A stretch of DNA of 12,954 bases from an uncultured Eubacteriales bacterium (GCA_958417225.1 CATZCM010000034.1:1-12954); one strand, 5' to 3'. Shown: positions 1-7,422, counted from the first letter of the stretch. Numbers and translations: made by a program. Notes: generated from the sequence alone by a model not told the origin.

Positions 1-70
1 ATCATAAACTTTCTTACTAATGATTATATATTAAAATATTTCCCTTAGTAATATAATACATCTCACCTTC

Positions 71-97
71 AAAAGCATTAAAACAAATGAAAAATGC
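71..97 (-). terminator. Possible weak terminator after the 731-aa exported protein gene
   Basis: Read on the minus strand, a 5-bp stem GCATT/AATGC (arms 93-97 and 75-79, loop 13 nt) starts 8 bases after the stop codon and is followed by TTTT. The stem is short and the T run is only four bases, so this is a weak candidate. No better terminator is visible between the stop codon and the window edge. Confidence 0.25.
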
Positions 98-104
98 CAT
101 CTTG

Positions 105-2300
105 TTACACAAATTCTTCCTGTCTCTGAATTTCTCTCACTTCGTACTGATAACTACTTTTTCCGCCATCACGTCTTTCGGTTATGAGACTTCCTCCAAA
201 ATCACTTTTTTCATCCAAGCGCTCTCTAACTAACTGTATGTAAAGTTTAAATAGATTTACAAAATCAGATTCTCTACCCATAACATTTTGCAAATTTTCT
301 TTTTGTCTTTTTACCACCGCAATTTTCTTACTGATACAACTCGCTGTAATTGCATGTTTGCACGCACTAGTTAGCATATCTATGTCTTCCTGTGACAGCA
401 TCATACCTTGTACAACTTTTCCAACATCAGTATTATTTTGAATTAAACCACTATTCATAGGCAACTTACTCTGAGGAACAGTTTGTTTCTCTACATGCGA
501 AGTATCTACTTTAACTGCAGTTTCACAGGCTGCCTTGCTTGCACTGCTATCTGCACCTTTATCTTCTGAACAAACTATATTTTTTGGGTTATCAAAACTT
601 CTATTTAAATTTACATCTGTTGGAACAAACGGCTTAGATGCATCTGATTTAGTCTGAGCTGCAGCTTGCACACCAGAAACTTCTGTCGCAGAATCCTGCC
701 CTGAACATGCACTTGCAGGTACTTGGGCTTTTGCTGCCTCTAATTCTTTTTTCCTCCTCTCAACTTGCAAGGCATCCTCAACCTTTAGATATTCTTGCAC
801 CTGATTTAAATTAAATTTACGTTCAACCAAAGCGCCTGTCGCACCAAGCATCGACAATTTTATCGCTCCATCCACTATCTTTAAACTACCCTTAACACCC
901 TCAGACATAGCTTGAGCATTTTCATTATCTCGATCTCTTTCCATATCTGCAATTTTGTCATCCAATGAATCTATTAGAGATTGATAGTTATCTGGTCTCA
1001 ACTCACATGCAAGTTTACGAAGCTCTTCACCTGAAAATTTCTCAAATTTATATTCTCTTCTTAAACTTTGAGCACGACGATCTAATTCTTTCTCAACTTC
1101 TTGTTGAAACTTTTTCGTCTCACTTCTGTCCAAAAATATAGTTTTTGCCATTTTAGTGTCCTCTAGTATTTTACACCTATCTACTTTAATTCCAAAAAAT
1201 GGACGAACACTTTGCTCGAATATAAACCTGTATTCTAAAAGCAGCCTGTTAACTTTTCGTCTTAATCTATCCATTGCTTCTACCGATGCCAAACTTTTAC
1301 TCTGAATGTCCCTTTCCAGCATCGATAAATAATAGCTTGCCCTATTTAACGCAAAGCAAAAGTCAATCATTTGATCCTTTGACGACCAAGGCTTCATCTT
1401 ATGATAAGCACGATCTAACTCACTTTCCATAGCAGCAACCTGTTCTATAGCGGTTCTTGATGACCTTACAATAGAACAAAGATTCCCCTCCACTTCAGCA
1501 AAATCTCCCGGTGTATTCCTTAAAGTTAAAAAATACTCAGTTGAATCACTATCCATTGCCAAATTTCTATTTAAAACAACCGCACATGGTCTTGACCCAA
1601 CTCCAAGGTCTGATCCGCATTCAATCATGCCTCTTTTTAGATTTCCACAACTATAAGCAAGAGCACGGGCACGATCAATAATCGCCCTAGACGTTGGAAC
1701 TACCATAAATCCTATCTGAAAGACAGAAAAAAGGCCAAGTGCTGTTCTCATAGCAGAATCAAAATTTTCCTTGACACCAATATCTTTACCCTCTGCTATA
1801 CTGCAAATAAACGGTACATGATTAAATAACACAACATCATGCTCATTCTTAAACTCTTCAAATTTTTGAAGAAGCACATCTCTAAGCTGCCCAAAATGAT
1901 TGTTATAGAAAGCAAAATACTCTTTACCATCCGTACCTCTAAAATGAACATCCGGTACAACCAAGATTTCCTCTTCTTCTCCTCGATAATTTCTTCTGGT
2001 TACTCCAAGACCTATCTTTTGCATCTCCGCAAAATTCGGTTGATAATTCGCAAGTATTCTTTCTTTTCGCTTCTGTGGACTTTCCACCGGCTCCCCAGCA
2101 GCACTACTCGCACCTGTACTTTCTACTCTGACACACTTGCCCTTGTATTCACGAGTACACGACTCATATTCATGAAAACTTCCCTTAAGTGACGCTTTTT
2201 CATGTCTACCTGTCGGGCCATCCATTGCATTTGCCACATTGGTTGCACTTGCTATCAAGAGCACTATTAATACTTTTGCTATGTTTCTTTTAAACTTCAA
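105..2300 (-). CDS. Large exported protein of unknown function (731 aa)
   Basis: I do not recognise the family. Residues 1-25 form a typical Sec signal peptide: basic start (MKFKR), hydrophobic core at about 9-18 and an ANA cleavage site after residue 25. The mature part has a possible compact domain at about 80-170 (VVPDVHF at 114-120, NHVPF at 160-164), a Cys-containing region at 215-280, a charged helical, probably coiled-coil segment at about 390-460, and a low-complexity Ala/Ser/Lys-rich linker at about 520-615. A helical segment follows at 630-700. About 15 Cys are spread along it, notable for an exported protein. The start is TTG: the in-frame sequence upstream reaches a stop without ATG or GTG, and AGGGGG lies 9 nt before the TTG (2310-2315). 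The gene stands alone behind a long leader. An effector or surface role is possible but not shown. The coding call is strong; the function is open. Confidence 0.85.
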   Translation of the reverse strand: MKFKRNIAKVLIVLLIASATNVANAMDGPTGRHEKASLKGSFHEYESCTREYKGKCVRVESTGASSAAGEPVESPQKRKERILANYQPNFAEMQKIGLGVTRRNYRGEEEEILVVPDVHFRGTDGKEYFAFYNNHFGQLRDVLLQKFEEFKNEHDVVLFNHVPFICSIAEGKDIGVKENFDSAMRTALGLFSVFQIGFMVVPTSRAIIDRARALAYSCGNLKRGMIECGSDLGVGSRPCAVVLNRNLAMDSDSTEYFLTLRNTPGDFAEVEGNLCSIVRSSRTAIEQVAAMESELDRAYHKMKPWSSKDQMIDFCFALNRASYYLSMLERDIQSKSLASVEAMDRLRRKVNRLLLEYRFIFEQSVRPFFGIKVDRCKILEDTKMAKTIFLDRSETKKFQQEVEKELDRRAQSLRREYKFEKFSGEELRKLACELRPDNYQSLIDSLDDKIADMERDRDNENAQAMSEGVKGSLKIVDGAIKLSMLGATGALVERKFNLNQVQEYLKVEDALQVERRKKELEAAKAQVPASACSGQDSATEVSGVQAAAQTKSDASKPFVPTDVNLNRSFDNPKNIVCSEDKGADSSASKAACETAVKVDTSHVEKQTVPQSKLPMNSGLIQNNTDVGKVVQGMMLSQEDIDMLTSACKHAITASCISKKIAVVKRQKENLQNVMGRESDFVNLFKLYIQLVRERLDEKSDFGGSLITERRDGGKSSYQYEVREIQRQEEFV

Positions 2301-2392
2301 TTTTTGGTTCCCCCTGTTAAATTTCTTTTATTTTTGTTTAAAATTTAATTATTTTGAAAATATTCGGCTACACATCGAAAAATTTTAACACA

Positions 2393-2471
2393 CTAATTTT
2401 TAATATTATTGACACTATAACAAACTCTGTTATATCCAGTAACCCCTCTATAATTTTCAAAAAACAGACAT
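2393..2471 (-). pseudogene. Possible tiny frameshifted reading frame (about 25 codons)
   Basis: On the minus strand AGGAGGGG sits 3 nt before an ATG at 2471-2469, an unusually good ribosome-binding site, but the frame stops after four codons (M S V F). Removing one T from the run of six (2459-2464) opens 25 codons ending in TAG at 2395-2393, reading MSVFENYRGVTGYNR and on. A stretch this short could be open by chance. It may be a gene remnant, a leader peptide or nothing. Confidence 0.2.
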
Positions 2472-2743
2472 TATCCCCTCCTAAACATCTTATAATGCCA
2501 ATTCATTGATTTTTTTAAATTACTGCCTTTAAAGAAAGTACACTTAAAATTTCAACCAACAGTATATTTCGTTATTTGCGCAATTAACCCTTTCACTTAT
2601 ATAAAACTACCAAGTTTACAATCAAGGACACGAATTCACAAAAATCGACTAAAACCGCTAATTTCGTTTATTCAACTGTAAATTTTCAAAAATTGCATCA
2701 ATTACAAGGCACTCATAATAGTTTCTCAAGTTGCACAAATGAA

Positions 2744-2777
2744 ATATAAGGAATATTTTTATTTTTAATCCTTATAT
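2744..2777. repeat. 9-bp perfect inverted repeat in the leader
   Basis: ATATAAGGA (2744-2752) is perfectly repeated in inverse as TCCTTATAT (2769-2777), separated by a 16-nt AT-rich loop. It starts about 25 nt after the predicted transcription start of the promoter at 2809-2837, so it would form a hairpin near the 5' end of that transcript. No long T run follows on the minus strand, so it is not a typical terminator. RNA stabilisation or regulation is inference. Confidence 0.4.
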
Positions 2778-2785
2778 GACATTTT

Positions 2786-2804
2786 TTAACAGCTTAATTA
2801 ACAG
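2786..2804 (+). promoter_or_regulatory. Tandem TTAACA repeat near the promoter
   Basis: TTAACAG occurs twice, at 2786-2792 and 2798-2804, with a 12-bp period, directly beside the -10 element at 2809-2814. Bacillus PhoP-family sites use TTAACA-type direct repeats with about 11-bp spacing. The repeat is short and the surroundings are AT rich, so this may be chance. Confidence 0.25.
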
Positions 2805-2808
2805 ATAT

Positions 2809-2837
2809 ATTATACACGTATTCAACCCTATAGTCAA
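2809..2837 (-). promoter_or_regulatory. Sigma-A-type promoter, TTGACT-17-TATAAT
   Basis: Minus-strand -35 TTGACT (2837-2832) and a perfect -10 TATAAT (2814-2809) are separated by exactly 17 bp. The predicted start site is near 2802. The first supported gene downstream begins at 2300, giving a leader of about 500 nt with no obvious terminator in between. A palindrome, GTCAA-N4-TTGAC in minus-strand reading (2833-2846), overlaps the -35 and could be an operator. The promoter may serve the 731-aa exported protein, a small RNA, or both. Confidence 0.6.
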
Positions 2838-2895
2838 GCATTTGACAAATATTTCACTATAGAATAACAGCCTATAAAAGCATTGATAATTAAAC

Positions 2896-2953
2896 AAATT
2901 TATGAAAGACCGTAAATTTTTTGTAATAATCAAAAAACGGTCTCCATAAATTT
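2896..2953. repeat. Long imperfect hairpin
   Basis: Outer arms AAATTTATG (2896-2904) and CATAAATTT (2945-2953) pair perfectly over 9 bp. After a small internal loop, AGACCG (2907-2912) pairs with CGGTCT (2938-2943). Farther in, TTTTTTG (2917-2923) can pair with CAAAAAA (2931-2937) around a 7-nt loop. It lies downstream of the terminator of the 1282-aa gene and upstream of the next promoter. No adjacent T run marks it as a simple terminator. It could be a remnant of a small mobile repeat or part of an RNA. Confidence 0.4.
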
Positions 2954-2988
2954 CTGTGCATAATATTCACAACTCAACCCCCTCAAAC

Positions 2989-3037
2989 AAAAAAAGACAC
3001 ATTACCTTAAACCTACAAAATTTAAAGTAATATGTCT
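2989..3037 (-). terminator. Intrinsic terminator of the 1282-aa exported protein gene
   Basis: On the minus strand AGACATATTAC (3037-3027) pairs with GTAATGTGTCT (3005-2995) over 11 bp with one G-U type pair. A 1x1 mismatch and five more A/T pairs follow inward, and a run of seven Ts (2995-2989) follows the stem. The stop codon lies about 50 bases upstream, so this ends the 1282-aa gene as a single transcription unit. Confidence 0.7.
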
Positions 3038-3087
3038 TCCAATAAAAATTCTATGTTTCTTAAATCACATGCATAAATATAAACCGT

Positions 3088-6000
3088 TTAAAACAAAAGC
3101 CCCTTATCCTGAAGTTTTTTCTTTGCTTCTTCGTAGCCATCTCTTTCTGCAAACATCGTGTCAAAAAGCTCTAAAGCATTTGATTCTCTGCATATCACAG
3201 CCTCATCATCATGAACAATAAAAGAGTTTCTACTAATATCACCATTTAAATCGTAATCTAATACTATTATCAATTTCGATAGCGAAGCTACTAAAGCAGA
3301 ACATACAAAGTTTATCTGAATAAGATCTTCACTAGCTGTTACTCTATTAAATAAATCATATTTTTTTATTTTTTCTTTTGTCAATCTCTCCTTTAAAAAT
3401 CGCTTAAAATCATCATCACTAAGATATTGTATAGCTAAAGCCGCAATTGTAGTTCCTTCATTAACTTCAAAATATTTCACAACATCATCATACACAGGTA
3501 TACTTTCAAAACTTTTTTCTTCCATTATCCTCTTATAAAGCTTATTTTCTGGGTTAATCATATTTGCAAATTCCTCATCACACACTACATTGCGAACATA
3601 ATCTGACACCAAATACCCATCTATTAATCTAGTAACTTTCTTTAAAATTTCAGCCAAAGCTCTCTTCAAACTTTTATCTCCTGATTCAAGTATACATTTA
3701 ATTTCCTGATCTGATAATACGCAAGCACTCTGCTCATCTAAAAAGTTTTTAGCCTTGCTCCATTGTTTAACTCGTAAGGAAATATTTAACAATCTTTGTT
3801 TTTCGAAGTATGCTAATTGATATTTATCTATTAAATTAGTAAAATCCTCATCACTCAAATCATTAATACATTTTTCAGTTAATTTACTATCTCTAAAAAA
3901 TTCACTCTTTGTAAGGTCCTTCACATCATCTAAAGTAATTTTGCCCTCTTTTGAAGCTAGTTTACTCACATCACAAATAAGTTTTTTTCTTACCTCAGGA
4001 TCTTTTATAAATCTATCCAAAAAAATATATACTGGCACTTCTTCTGTATCATGAGTAATATTAAAATTAATTTTATTTTTAAACTTACATAACAAATCAA
4101 ATTTTTCTTGTTTGATTAACGTTAAAACAAAGTCATTATACTCCCCAAGTTCACTGTATTTTTCCAATAATACTTCCACAATATCCCAACGGTGTGCATT
4201 AGCCAGCTTACTTGCCAACATTCCTCTAATTAATGGAATACATTCAGCCACTTTTTCTACAACCTCATTTTTGGATCTCACTATACAGTCTAGCATAGTT
4301 CCATATGGGTTTTTCACACCAAAAACATCTAGATTTAAATCCTTTATCATATTCACATCTGTTACAGACAATTCTTTCTTTTTTAAAATTTCCAGAATTA
4401 TTTTATTTTTTTCAATAGTGCTAGCGCATGCTTGTTCAAACTGTTCATGTTTTACATTGGCAGTTGGTAAGACGTTTAACACGTACCATAAGATAACGTT
4501 CGAATAGTTCCAACTTTTTTCATTTGAATATATTACATTAATAACCCACTCAGCCAATGGAACCTGCTTATTTTGCTTTCCTCCATTACAATTCACCCGT
4601 AAATTAATGCCGTTAATCTCATCGTAAGATATGCCAACTAACCCATTCATTACTCCAATCACATTATCTTCATCTATCCAATGACCTATTTTCTCATTAT
4701 ACTCATTAAAAGCACTAGATCTTAAAATAAATCCAGTAGCAGATTTATGGTATATCGTGTTTGTAATATTGTTAGATTTATTAAGCTGATTTGAATAGTC
4801 ATATAGAAGTGCCGCGTATTCATTTTCAAGAAGATGTTTTTCCTCATCAACAAGTGTAATTTTATTTTGAACATTACAACGTGTTGCACCATGGCCTATT
4901 TGTTGATTGATTTCAAAGCTAAATAAATCATTATTATTTTGGCGTACAGTTACACATACTGCACCAAAAGCATCCATCCAAGAACCCATCATTGGATCAT
5001 TTAAATTGGATTTTTTTTGTATTTGAACCTCTTTTACATCAATTTTCAACTCATAATCGTCATTAAAAAGTTTGAGTGTTTTTTGGAAAGCGTCACTAAT
5101 TAAATGTGTTACATCACATTCCTTAATTTTATCAACCGAGTTAATTATAGAAATAACTTTATCAATTGCAATTTTAGCCTCTTCGCATCCTTGTCCATCT
5201 CGCAGTGCATAAACTAAGTTATAGCAAATTTTCAGTACATTTACAAGACCAGCACTTAATTCATTCTTTTTCTTCATATATACAACATCATACATCCCTT
5301 CGTCTTTTGATGAGATGTTGCTTACGACGTGGTTCCATAGACTTCGTGTCAGTTTATCACCATTGTTTGCAAGTTGTTGGGTTTGGTACAAGTAGTACAT
5401 GTGAAGTCTTTCTTTTACAGATTTGTGTTTAATCTTATTTTTTGGACGATATGCGTTTAAAAGTTCATCGAGGTCTTGGTTGGTTATATCACATGTAGAT
5501 CCAGGCAAATGGAATTTTTCATCATTAGCATTGTATGTCATGAGGTTTACTAGATGTCGAATGGAAGTATCCACGCAATCTGCAAACCCATCAGTTTTAT
5601 CAAAACAGCATTGCCCGTCTTCTCCAACTACAGTTTGGATAGCTCTTCCATTTGAAAGCAAGTTACTGTCATACGGTATATTACTTTTAGGCATGGCCTT
5701 TTCCAACATGTCATGTAGTTTTTTCACTTCAGAGAGTACGTCTTCCCTCGTCACTTTTGATGCTTTATTTCCTGAAAGCTTTATTTGTTCTGGTAGCGCA
5801 CGATAGAATTCACTTACTTCCTCTTTCGTGTCGAATTTTTTCACAAAGTACGCTAGTAGTACATTTTCTGCAGTATATTGTTTTAGAGGACGATCGTTTG
5901 AGGCAGTTTCCTCAGTTCCTTCCTGATCATTTATTGTTACAGATAAATCATATAGCAATTTTAGAAATGCTTTTCTTTTTTCTGGTCTTACTACATTTCT

Positions 6001-6936
6001 AGTTTCATTTCTGCCTCTATTTTGGTCCCCATTTTTGTCTCTTGATTTCGTATTAAGTAGATCTTCTATTTTTATGTATACATCTATGTCGATAAGTGCA
6101 GTTTGAATTTCTGGGATCTTTGCTATTCTTTGCTTAGCTTTTTTTGTGGCGCGTTGGATCTTGTTTCGTTCCTTCTCACTCTTTTGTTCTATATCTTCTG
6201 TAGATTCAACTGAAATTTCTTTTTCAAGTTCTTTTAACTCTGCTAATTTTTTTTCAAGTACGTTTTTGGCGTCACTTAAGTTTTTTACTTGAAGTAGTAC
6301 GTTTTCTTTTGTTCTGTTGTGTTGCTTTGCAAGGTTCATAAGATAAGTTATTTTTTCATCTATTTTGGCTGGCAAAGCAATATGTCTTTCACGTAGCATA
6401 TACAAAAACCCAAATATTTTCGCCATAAGTTCGGGGGACATATCAATGTTGTTACCAACAGCAAGTTCCCCAGTTGGTGATGGAAATAAAGCAGTCATTA
6501 CTTCCGCGAACCCTATTCCACTGTCGTTCTTAAATTGACGCATATTATTATCATTAACGGTTATTTCCTTTATAAATCCGTTAAAAAAGCGAATATCATG
6601 GAGAACGCCCGTTCTTTCAAGTACAGCACCTTTTGCTAAATCAAGATATCTGAGGTAACTCCAATCTATATTATCGCTATTTATGTTCTGAATCTCACTT
6701 ACTGCAGTTTTTACTTTATCTTTGTTCTTTTCTACCTCAGTTTGTAAATATTCATCCCGAGCACTTAATTTAGGATCGATTTCTGCTTGGCACTTTTCCA
6801 TTGCTTCTTGCACACTAAGCAGTGCTTCGCGGGTTAGCACAGCTCTAGCTTTAAAAATATCTGATAGTGAATTTCCTATACATAACGTGCTCAAACCTAA
6901 AGCTACAGCTCTTTTGGTAAAATATTTGCTTATCAT
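3088..6936 (-). CDS. Very large exported protein of unknown function (1282 aa)
   Basis: I do not recognise a named family. The N-terminus has a basic start and a hydrophobic core (about 9-22), a Sec-type signal with cleavage possible near 30-32. Residues 190-275 are strongly charged and helical, probably coiled coil, followed by a polar linker at about 297-318. A distinctive block begins with two adjacent Cys (443-444) and the motif FADCVDTSIRHLVNL (451-465). Further on are a GSWMDAFGAVCV block (about 651-662) and a helical C-terminal half in which residues about 905-960 look weakly like ankyrin repeats. From memory only, the Cys-x-D/E-T block followed by a NELSAG-type helix resembles uncharacterised proteins of intracellular organisms such as microsporidia; I could not check this. 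ATG start with AAGGAG 8 nt upstream (6945-6950), its own promoter and terminator. A secreted effector or envelope protein is possible; function unknown. Confidence 0.88.
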   Translation of the reverse strand: MISKYFTKRAVALGLSTLCIGNSLSDIFKARAVLTREALLSVQEAMEKCQAEIDPKLSARDEYLQTEVEKNKDKVKTAVSEIQNINSDNIDWSYLRYLDLAKGAVLERTGVLHDIRFFNGFIKEITVNDNNMRQFKNDSGIGFAEVMTALFPSPTGELAVGNNIDMSPELMAKIFGFLYMLRERHIALPAKIDEKITYLMNLAKQHNRTKENVLLQVKNLSDAKNVLEKKLAELKELEKEISVESTEDIEQKSEKERNKIQRATKKAKQRIAKIPEIQTALIDIDVYIKIEDLLNTKSRDKNGDQNRGRNETRNVVRPEKRKAFLKLLYDLSVTINDQEGTEETASNDRPLKQYTAENVLLAYFVKKFDTKEEVSEFYRALPEQIKLSGNKASKVTREDVLSEVKKLHDMLEKAMPKSNIPYDSNLLSNGRAIQTVVGEDGQCCFDKTDGFADCVDTSIRHLVNLMTYNANDEKFHLPGSTCDITNQDLDELLNAYRPKNKIKHKSVKERLHMYYLYQTQQLANNGDKLTRSLWNHVVSNISSKDEGMYDVVYMKKKNELSAGLVNVLKICYNLVYALRDGQGCEEAKIAIDKVISIINSVDKIKECDVTHLISDAFQKTLKLFNDDYELKIDVKEVQIQKKSNLNDPMMGSWMDAFGAVCVTVRQNNNDLFSFEINQQIGHGATRCNVQNKITLVDEEKHLLENEYAALLYDYSNQLNKSNNITNTIYHKSATGFILRSSAFNEYNEKIGHWIDEDNVIGVMNGLVGISYDEINGINLRVNCNGGKQNKQVPLAEWVINVIYSNEKSWNYSNVILWYVLNVLPTANVKHEQFEQACASTIEKNKIILEILKKKELSVTDVNMIKDLNLDVFGVKNPYGTMLDCIVRSKNEVVEKVAECIPLIRGMLASKLANAHRWDIVEVLLEKYSELGEYNDFVLTLIKQEKFDLLCKFKNKINFNITHDTEEVPVYIFLDRFIKDPEVRKKLICDVSKLASKEGKITLDDVKDLTKSEFFRDSKLTEKCINDLSDEDFTNLIDKYQLAYFEKQRLLNISLRVKQWSKAKNFLDEQSACVLSDQEIKCILESGDKSLKRALAEILKKVTRLIDGYLVSDYVRNVVCDEEFANMINPENKLYKRIMEEKSFESIPVYDDVVKYFEVNEGTTIAALAIQYLSDDDFKRFLKERLTKEKIKKYDLFNRVTASEDLIQINFVCSALVASLSKLIIVLDYDLNGDISRNSFIVHDDEAVICRESNALELFDTMFAERDGYEEAKKKLQDKGLLF

Positions 6937-6968
6937 TTTCTTTTCTCCTTATTTGAAATTGTAATTTT

Positions 6969-6974
6969 ATTATA
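6969..6974 (-). promoter_or_regulatory. -10 element of the 1282-aa gene promoter
   Basis: The minus strand carries a perfect TATAAT at 6974-6969, about 32 bp before the ATG, which predicts a short leader of roughly 26 nt. No good -35 hexamer is present at 16-18 bp. Instead the -35 zone is filled by the repeated TGTCA boxes, as in activator-dependent promoters. Confidence 0.6.
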
Positions 6975-6984
6975 CTATATCAAG

Positions 6985-7024
6985 GTGACATGTAAGTGAC
7001 TTTAAAATGACAAAAACGTCACTT
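6985..7024 (-). promoter_or_regulatory. Pho-box-like array of 11-bp-spaced TGTCA repeats
   Basis: In minus-strand reading the boxes are TTGTCAT (7013-7007), AAGTCAC (7002-6996) and ATGTCAC (6991-6985), each starting exactly 11 bp after the last. A fourth related 7-mer, AAGTGAC, sits at 7024-7018 in the same register. The proximal box ends 10 bp before TATAAT. OmpR/PhoB-family response regulators bind direct repeats of this period, and the E. coli Pho box (CTGTCAT repeats, 10 bp before the -10, replacing the -35) is the closest known layout. The arms TAAGTGAC (6993-7000) and GTCACTTA (7018-7025) also form an 8-bp inverted repeat. The regulator is not in the window. Confidence 0.55.
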
Positions 7025-7030
7025 AACATG

Positions 7031-7223
7031 ATAACTGATAAACAAACTACATTTAACCATATCTACATACCAACAGCTAATTGTCTAACCTTAAATACAA
7101 TCTTCCAAAAATTTTTCTATATGAACTATTACTGCTATGGAACATCCATTAGTCAAAACTCAGCGCAACCTCTACTACTTTATTCAATCGATAAAAAATT
7201 TCACTTTCATCTCAACTGTCATA
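7031..7223. other. AT-rich stretch with no recognised gene
   Basis: About 190 bp lie between the regulatory boxes of the 1282-aa gene and the remnant of a small gene. Minus-strand frames are broken by frequent stops. One open plus-strand frame of 76 codons has no ribosome-binding site and an Asn/Ser/Thr/Tyr-rich composition that reads as non-coding. No terminator or RNA gene was found. Confidence 0.5.
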
Positions 7224-7422
7224 TCAGAAATAAATAACATCAATCTTACCATTGACAAATCCAATTGCTTCAAGTGATATATTTTCACACGGTTCAAAAT
7301 CGTCTTTTTTTACAAGCGCTTGAACCGTACAATTTTTCAAACCCAAAATAACACGATATACAAATTCTTCACAATATCTATCAATTAAACAAATTTCTAA
7401 AAGTATAATCAGTAGGAATCAT
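7224..7422 (-). pseudogene. Frameshifted small gene, third member of the immunity-like cluster
   Basis: On the minus strand an ATG (7422-7420) opens MIPTDYTFRNLFN and then hits TGA. The adjacent frame, from the same point to the TGA at 7226-7224, reads like real protein: segments DRYCEEFVYRVILGL, then CTVQALVKKDDFEPC, then ISLEAIGFVNGKIDVIYF. Removing one T before that TGA (near 7386-7388) joins both parts into a protein of about 65 residues. It starts 19 bp after the stop of the DUF7674-like gene in the same direction. No start codon supports the second part alone. I do not recognise the family. The protein-like composition supports a recently broken or mis-sequenced small soluble protein. 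Confidence 0.5.

Larger units (their letters stand above)
2301..3087. other. Long AT-rich intergenic region with regulatory structures
   Basis: This 787-bp spacer separates the two large exported-protein genes and contains no convincing gene on either strand. From high to low coordinates it holds a terminator for the 1282-aa gene (2989-3037), a long hairpin (2896-2953), a strong minus-strand promoter (2809-2837) overlapped by a small palindrome, two TTAACA repeats, a 9-bp inverted repeat (2744-2777), and a good ribosome-binding site before a four-codon frame (2469-2485). The spacer is much longer than others in the window, so a small RNA or structured leader is plausible. Confidence 0.6.

Noticed and set aside
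14..51. Inverted repeat TTACTAA/TTAGTAA near the left edge
   Set aside because: Only 7 bp of A/T-rich stem with a 24-nt loop; too weak to call a terminator.
2415..2450. Closer promoter for the 731-aa gene (TTACTG-17-TATAGT on the minus strand)
   Set aside because: The -35 matches the consensus at only two positions, so it is much weaker than the distal TTGACT-17-TATAAT site, though it cannot be fully excluded.
4060..4230. Possible ankyrin repeats in the 1282-aa protein (residues about 905-960)
   Set aside because: Only one loosely matching helix pair (AHRWDIVEVLLEKY); no second repeat with the expected loop residues.
4112..6002. Several plus-strand open frames opposite the 1282-aa gene
   Set aside because: They are antisense shadows of the large minus-strand gene, with Ser/Phe/Leu-rich translations and no start signals.
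6870..6936. Lipoprotein signal (Cys19) in the 1282-aa protein
   Set aside because: The residues before the Cys (STL) do not fit the lipobox pattern, which needs a small residue at -1.
7007..7237. 76-codon open frame on the plus strand
   Set aside because: No ribosome-binding site, a composition rich in Asn, Ser, Thr and Tyr, and overlap with both the control region of the 1282-aa gene and the end of the frameshifted gene on the other strand.
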